Origin: Lamellibrachia columna | Taxonomy: Eukaryota > Annelida > Polychaeta > Sabellida > Siboglinidae | Assembly (NCBI GenBank): GCA_963662155.1 | Contig: OY759267.1 | Coordinates: 17,038,561 to 17,102,560 of the forward strand | Length of the DNA stretch: 64,000 nucleotides | Direction: 5' to 3' | In this document: positions 58,045 to 64,000 of the stretch, one piece after another | Layout: each line of letters begins with the position of its first letter | How positions within the stretch are numbered: position 1 is the stretch's first letter | Program-made: the position numbers and the translations under genes | The notes under the pieces: model-generated | Databases searched by the model: none | Told to the model about the DNA's origin: nothing | The model's input: only the letters and a program-made list of their open reading frames with translations

Positions 58045-59700
58045 TGGAATTGCAATTGGAACAATTGCAAAGCCATCGGCATACACGAAGATGCTGTACA
58101 GCTGTAACAAGTGGGCAGCTCCAAGGGCAGTACTGATGTCTGCCGCCGAAACCATTAGCGCGTAATAGCTCATTTCTCAGCGCGGGGATCATGCAGGACG
58201 TTCACTCCTTGTCTCGGGCGATCCGAAACTGAATGTTTCTCGTGTTGTGTCGGCCATTCCCCTGGACGTATCACTGCTCAGCGACGGCGTTACTGCTGAC
58301 AGTTGATGCTCATTGCTCTTCATTGCATCAGGAAACAAGCACAGTGTACCAATGAGGCGTGTTGCAGCCACCTACGAAACATGTCTGTAGCAATTTCAGC
58401 AGGTCAACACAATGCATATTGAAAGGACTAGAAATTGGATATGAAGTCACAAAATAATCAAATTGTACGACACCGATGTCAAATTGGGAACTATTGATTG
58501 CTCAAGAGCAATATTGCGCGGTAACGCAGGGATAACAATTTTCAGGCAAATATAATGGGGGTTGGGGCCTCCCGTATTGGAGGCCTGGTGGGATAAATGA
58601 TCGCCCCACCTTTGCTACTTTTACATGTCATTTAATAATTGCTAGTTTGTATTGGTGATTAAGCTATATCTAATCGATTTACACATATATTATATTTTTC
58701 TCGATGAACATGTTTGTACCAGCTATTTCTCATCGATACATGTATTTTATTATCACGATGCATTTATTAAATGACCTTTAACAACAGTTACTCTTTGTGT
58801 GTTCCTGTAGCAAACAAGCTCAGGTTTCTGCCATTACGCATCAGCAAGGTATCAACATTAAGCATCAGCAGGGTATAAATAATGTTATTAATTTTGTAAT
58901 TCAGTGTAGTTTTTAATTGAGAATTATACAAATAAAGATGGTAATTCCCTGTTATTGATGTTAAGTTGTCTTGGGTGTCGTATTGCTGATCTGTATTGCG
59001 CACTGTGTTGCGAAATTAACAGGAATACTACAAAATACTGTATGATGGGTAGCTGTTACCAAGAACGGGATTGAAATAACAAGTATTTAGCTATTTCTGA
59101 TTTGGCAGCTGCTCATTGACAGGTGCGTGTGGGACAAAGGGGGTTTGGGAAACGAAATGATAAATAGGCTAATCCTACATCTGACATGGTATGGTAACCA
59201 CGAATATTGGCATTAGACGAACGTCGTAGCATACCACGGGCACTCGCTGCGTATCGGAGTTTTCCATACGCTGTTTAACCGTATCGTTAACACGGCGTCG
59301 TAATCCCAATGATTATGGCACAGTCCGCTGTGCATTTTCCCTTTGGTGGTCATGCTGAGAAGACAGAACCGTCGATGTTTACCAAAATAACTATGTATCA
59401 CTGCGCCCATTGGCCAAAATACATCCGCGTATTAAATCATTTTACTGCACCATTTCACTGCCAATACATTGTACCACCAAATCTGCCAGTATGCCTGCTC
59501 AACTGCACTCAGTTTACATAATGTCTTTTTTTCAACCTTAATATATTACCATTCACCATGTCCTACGTTCGTGTTAGTCTCGCTTATCCGACTCTCGCTC
59601 GCCTTGGTGAATTCGCCGAGAAAAGATAACGTTTCTTCGAATTGCATCGTATAAACTGATAACAATTCACTTTTATATTACGAATTAGCCAAATGCCCTA
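58045..59700. other. Unassigned DNA, no certain gene
   Basis: The minus-strand frames 58189-58371 and 58045-58173 look mildly gene-like but match nothing I know. A hairpin GGCCTCC-CGTATT-GGAGGCC lies near 58567-58588. 59455-59575 is an interspersed repeat related to 3541-3620 and 54945-54990. Confidence 0.3.
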
Positions 59701-59711
59701 ATGACATATGT

Positions 59712-59886
59712 TGATCACTGCGTATAGTAATGCTTATTACTGGTCTGCTAACGGGCAGAATTATTCAAACAAACAATCTCAATGCCATTTGAACATGCTA
59801 CGTTTATTTTTAGATGTTGGAACACTGCTCCATATAAAAGAAGAACTCTGCCGCAACGGAACTACGGAACCTACATAAAACACGCA
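59712..59886 (-). repeat. 3' LTR of the Ty3-type element
   Basis: TGATCACTGCGTATAGTAAT at its left edge and ATAAAACACGCA at its right. Matches 62947-63122 throughout with scattered substitutions. Confidence 0.9.
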
Positions 59887-59889
59887 TCT

Positions 59890-60307
59890 TTAACATCCCT
59901 CTTTCTACTGACAGTAGTTTCCTTGAGAACATCATATTAGCAGGACTCACGTTGGTGTCCTGTCTTTTAGTGTTTCGCAGCTCCAAAAGTACCAAGTACT
60001 TGTCACTATCAGTTTTCACAAATTTTTCCATCATGGCTTTCACAAGCTTTACTGCGGATTCTGCCTTGCCATTCGCTTGTTGATGGTTTGGTGATGAAGT
60101 GACATGGTCAATACCCCATGCCTTCACGAACACTTCAAATTCTCTCGAGGTGAAATGAGGTCCTCCATCAGACACAATTTGTCTCGGTGTACCAAATCGG
60201 GCACACGTTTTCTTCAAACTGTTCACGACTTGAGTGCTTGTTGTGGTTGTCATCAGATCGACCTCGATGAAGTTTCCCTGCGATATGCTGGTTTCAACTC
60301 CTGACAA
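59890..60307 (-). pseudogene. Integrase core remnant of the LTR element
   Basis: Shows the second Asp motif as IVSDGGPHFTSREFEVF and the Glu motif as NGKAESAVKLV, with about 35 residues between them as expected for a DDE integrase. The N-terminal zinc finger and first Asp are missing and the C-terminal part breaks off near 59900. Confidence 0.85.
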
Positions 60308-60479
60308 CTAACACAATTATCTGTCATCTGCTTCACATCTTGAGACATTCCAGGCAATATGATTGCATCTCGTGCTCATACGCATCATACTGTCATAACC
60401 AAAATGTCATAGCGATACAGTTTCATCATCAGACTTTGCAGTCTCCTTGGCGCATGACTGAAAGGCTTTCAGAGAATTG

Positions 60480-61656
60480 CTGCTAACGGTTTATGGCAAT
60501 TATGAACCACCGCTATCCTTCCGTATGTGTACTGGTCGAACTTCTCAAGTCCATACACAAGAGCAAGAGTTTCTTTCTCAATCTGAGCCCAATTTCTCTC
60601 GTTTGATCGTAGATTTCGTCATGCATGTTCGATTGGTTTGCCATTGTGCGTGAGAGCAGCTCCAAGACCATCTTTACTGCTGTCAACTTGCAGTACTAAT
60701 GTCTCGTCTGGGTTGTAGTAAGCGAGTACTGGAGTTTCGCTTAGCCTTCTCTTGAGGCGACTGAAAGCATCCTGGCATGCCTGTGAACACACAAACTCTG
60801 TGTTGCTCCTTGTCAGAGCATGGATGGGTTCCAGGTTATCAGTTACGTTTGACGTGTAACGCGCCAAATGCTGTACCATTCAGCAGAGGCGACGTACACC
60901 GGTGACGTCTGTTGGTGCTGGCATCTCAACGATCGCCTTGACCTTCTCTTGGCTTGCCTCAATGCCACCTCTTGTGATCTTGTGACGCGAGAATTCTACT
61001 TCCGTTTGCTTCAGGGCTATCTTTTCCTCGTTAACTTGGATATTGCATTTGCGACATCGCTCCAGGAGGATTTCCAGATTTTTGGCATGATCCCGGTCTG
61101 TCAGCTCCTGAGCTCCTGATGTCGTCCGCGACGCACACGATACCATTAAGGTCCGCGATTGCATGATGTAGACGTTTCTGGAAGAGTTCTGATGACGCTT
61201 TCAATCAGAAGGGTAGTCTTGCCCAACGACAACGACCTGGCGATGTGATCATTGTCGTCAGCTTACTGGAATCTTCATCTAGTTTCACATGCCAGTATGC
61301 TTCCTTGATGTCGATCTTGCTAAACACCTTCGCATTGTGCAATTTTGGCAACACATCATCAAAGGTAGGTAGTTTGTAATGCTCTCGCATTGAGGGTCAA
61401 TGCACGACCTCAACTTTCTATTTGCCTTCATGACTGTAGCCATCTGACTGATCCATTTAGTGGGTTCGCTGACGGGGATCACAACACTTCTTTTGACTAG
61501 TTTGTCCAATTCGGGCTTTGCTTCGTCTTGTAACGCTACTGGTGCTTTGCGACATGGAAGAGCCCTGGGTGATACATTCGGGTCCACTTCCAACTTGGCC
61601 TCTCCTAAGTCATCTAGTGGTTCTACACCACCATTAAGAACTGAAATTATCACCAT
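60480..61656 (-). pseudogene. Reverse transcriptase / RNase H remnant of the LTR element
   Basis: The RT part has FSKIDIKEAYWHVKLDED (first Asp), then after a stop and frameshift CVADDI (catalytic Asp pair) and the thumb KAIVEMPAPTDVTGVRRL. The RNase H part has LVLQVDSSKDGLGAALTHNG, interrupted by a stop after NGKPIEHA. Not translatable as one product. Confidence 0.85.
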
Positions 61657-61846
61657 TTACAGTGATCAGTCCCATCTCTTGTATGGTTTTTAGTCCTAAC
61701 AAACATATAGGTTCATTGTTCACAAACGTAAATGCAACATCATTATTCTCACCATTTCTGGGGTTGATAACTCTGAGTATAGTTTCACCCAGCGGTTTCT
61801 GATGTGACTGGTTCCACATGATCAGATTTTGCGAGGTGGGCCGGGC

Positions 61847-62867
61847 CTAGTTTTTTCTCACACACTTCTGGCAAATGGTGTTAACATCTGCAGTGCTGTC
61901 AAGTCGGAACGTGACGTCACACTCATTGACCTTCATGAGTGCAGTAACACGTTTGCAAAGGCCCTCTCTGCCGACTGACGCATCGGAATCGTCCAGATTC
62001 TTCTTAGTGCTCATTGCATGCACTTCTGTCTTTCTACACTTCACTTTGAAATGGTTACGTCCATGACAACCATCACACGTTTTTTCCCATGCAGGATATT
62101 TCGATTTTCTTTTCTCATGATTGCCCCCACATAAATGACAGTCAGTTACCATCTCTGTATCATCTTGCTTTGTACGAGTATGTTGTCTGGGTTGCCTTGG
62201 ATACGACGCGCGTGATTGTTTTGCTGCCTGCGAGTGTGATGAGTGTGTAGTACTCACTTTGTCAATGTTATGACTTGCACTGACACTGGCATTCATCTCT
62301 TTGGCATGCTGTGTGCTCTGCTGATATGCACGGCAAATGTCAATTGCCCTTTACAAGCTCCGGTTTGTGTCACGTAATAATAATTCCAGAATTTTACATT
62401 TTGCAGTGAACACGATTTTGTCTCGGATCATTCTGTCTTTTTCTTCGAGTTACAAGCATCTGCACAATTACGTAGTATATGTCAAAGGGGTGTTGCCATT
62501 GCACATGCCAAAATATGTGTGTCTGAAGTACTTCTGACTGTCTTGGGTTGCAATACTCCTCTATTTTCTTCAACACGTTCGCAGGATCATTTCTGTCTTC
62601 TACTGGCTTATCTGTGCCATCTTAATTTTTCCACTCAAAATATTCGTAAATGTCAATCATTTGCGGCCCTGCACAATGCAATATCACGACAGATTTGTTG
62701 GACTTCTCAGATGTCCCACTGGCTGTCACATAAACTGTCAACTGACGTTTCCACTTCTTAAATGTTTCACTGATGTTGTCATCGTTCGCATCGAGTGGTG
62801 GCGGTAATTGAAAACTGGCCTCTGCCATCTTGAATGCAGACGGTTTTTCCGCCACGGTTAAGTTCAC
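61847..62867 (-). pseudogene. Gag / protease remnant of the LTR element
   Basis: A gag N-terminal block (FKKWKRQLTVYVTASG) is at 62828-62622. A zinc knuckle of the C-x2-C-x4-H form (CHLCGGNHEKRKSK, then CDGCHGRNHFKVKC) follows at about 62145-62040. Protease active-site sequence LDSTADVN lies where DSGAD is usual, so the glycine is changed. Stops separate the blocks. Confidence 0.8.
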
Positions 62868-62946
62868 TCACTTCGGCGATTTACAACTTGTTTTCTATCG
62901 GGACACTTCAAGCTTTGATACACGATCCTTCCCGCTGCCACCATAT

Positions 62947-63122
62947 TGATCACTGCGTATAGTAATGATTATTACTGCTCTGCTAACAGGCAGAATTGCT
63001 GAAACAAACACTATCAATGCCAGTTGAACATGCTACATTTATTTTTAGATGTTAGAACACTGCTCCATATAAAAAGACGAACTGTGACGCAACGGAATTA
63101 CGGAAACTATATAAAACACGCA
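62947..63122 (-). repeat. 5' LTR of the Ty3-type element
   Basis: Same edges as the copy at 59712. CTCCATATAAAA in both LTRs is a TATA-like feature only in the opposite orientation, so the promoter assignment is open. Confidence 0.9.
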
Positions 63123-63590
63123 TTGTAATTAACTAATTATGCATGCACCTAAAATATGCACCATACATAATATGTGTCACAATGAAAAGTACACTTTGCA
63201 TCCAGGCGATGATGTGTGCGTCAAACGGTGGCGTTCGTACTAAGGACGTTTTCTATTCTTTTTAATTCTCCGACCTGTCCGCGGAGCGAAATATAATATT
63301 CTGTTTGACGCGGAGAGGTCACGTGATCTCTCCGCGCTAAATAGAACAGACTGGAGAGGCTGTCCGGACCGCTCCGGTCTCGCCGCCTGTGGGTCATGTC
63401 GCGAGCGGAGAGTTTCCGGTCACGTGACGTTGTTTGGTTTGTACACGTGACAACGCAAAGATGTAGATCGTCGCTGAAGAAAAAATCGCTAACAATTGAC
63501 ACGGCTACTGGTTCTGCGTCCATGTTGTTTATGAGCGATAATAAGGCGGTTGCTACCCTCTCCGAAGTCTATTTGACCCTCTCCGCATTC
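63123..63590. other. CG-containing stretch with TCTCCGC motifs
   Basis: TCTCCGC/GCGGAGA occurs several times in both orientations (about 63275-63590), as do two TCACGTGA palindromes. It may be an unrecognised mobile element together with the following hexamer array. A plus-strand frame (63396-63773) is open but without recognised homology. Confidence 0.35.
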
Positions 63591-63593
63591 TCC

Positions 63594-63752
63594 GCTTCCG
63601 GTGGCTCCGATGGCTCCGGTGGCTCCGGTGGCTCCGATGGCTCCGGTGGCTCCGATGGCTCCGGTGGCTCCAGTGGCTCTGGTGGCTCCGATGGCTCCGG
63701 TGGCTCCGATGGCTCCGGCGGCTCTGATGGCTCCGATGGCTTCGGTGGCTCC
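63594..63752. repeat. GGCTCC-based minisatellite
   Basis: Tandem GGCTCCGAT/GGCTCCGGT nonamers keep a Gly-Ser-Asp frame on plus and an Arg-Ser-His frame on minus. Flanking codons do not support a gene. Confidence 0.9.
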
Positions 63753-64000
63753 GAATACGCCCTAAGACGTTAGAGAATGCAACATCATTACTGTTAGACT
63801 GACTCTGCAACATAACCGCGGACACATGTTACATATCTTAATTTTACATACGGTATCTTTAATTACATCACTAAAACAGGTACAGTGTATGCATGTAATG
63901 CGAATACGCAATTTCTTGGTCCCACAACTAAATGAAGAGAAATGGCTGGCATCGGATAGCATCACTCCTCCGCGGTGAACACATTTTTGGCATCCCACTA

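Larger units (their letters stand above)
59712..63122 (-). mobile_element. Decayed Ty3-type LTR retrotransposon
   Basis: Minus-strand order is 5' LTR 63122-62947, gag (start near 62828), zinc-knuckle region (about 62150-62040), protease, RT (61656-60880), RNase H (60880-60480), integrase core (60307-59890), 3' LTR 59886-59712. The LTRs are about 175 bp, begin TG and end CA, and look about 90% identical. A TGGTGGCAGCGGG primer site lies three bases inside the 5' LTR. A purine-rich tract (AGAAAGAGGGATG) precedes the 3' LTR. Stops and frameshifts break every domain, and sequence is missing between RNase H and the integrase core. It is therefore inactive. No matching target duplication was seen. 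Confidence 0.88.

Noticed and set aside
58520..58546. Sequence resembling a lac operator (GGATAACAATTTTCA)
   Set aside because: Short chance match in AT-rich eukaryotic DNA; no vector or bacterial sequence around it.
63396..63773. Glycine/serine-rich secreted protein
   Set aside because: The Gly-Ser part is a nonamer repeat, there is no signal peptide, and the reverse strand is equally open.

Overview
This is a window of animal nuclear DNA, not a prokaryotic or viral one. The genes are split by GT-AG introns with consistent codon phases. Long CA, TA and TC microsatellites are common, and many decayed LINEs, tRNA-derived SINEs and small DNA transposons lie between and inside the genes. The gene set (a zinc carboxypeptidase, a tandem pair of Reeler-domain secreted proteins, and a MORN1 orthologue) fits a marine invertebrate, probably a lophotrochozoan such as a mollusc. 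The species assignment is inference.

All four well-supported genes lie on the minus strand. From left to right: (1) Two paralogous Reeler-domain genes, A (exons 2973-3210 and 4408-4612) and B (exons 7364-7569, 7807-8044 and 8514-8721), come from a duplication of about 2 kb. They encode small secreted proteins of the type annotated as putative defense proteins. (2) A digestive-type M14A procarboxypeptidase with CPB-like specificity lies at 11574-18488. Ten coding exons were recovered and only the signal-peptide exon was not found. (3) A MORN1 orthologue lies at 42250-54724, with thirteen in-phase exons; its 3' end was not resolved. There is no operon-like coupling, and I see no common pathway linking the genes.

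Between them, 20-42 kb is gene-poor and consists of retrotransposon pieces and minisatellites. A 2.3-kb hAT-like non-autonomous element (37284-39582) has CAGGGTTGG terminal inverted repeats and a near-perfect 8-bp target duplication. It carries 58 copies of a 25-bp tandem repeat. Next to it is a 31-bp minisatellite that is itself interrupted by a small inverted-repeat element. A decayed Ty3-type LTR retrotransposon with both LTRs sits at 59712-63122.

The most interesting observations are tandem repeats that appear to have grown from functional or mobile sequence. These are the satellite inside the hAT-like element, a 40-bp minisatellite in a carboxypeptidase intron whose unit matches the neighbouring exon end plus 5' splice site, and a 47-bp array that begins at a MORN1 splice donor. 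Most of the long open frames in the window are translations of tandem repeats and are not listed as genes.
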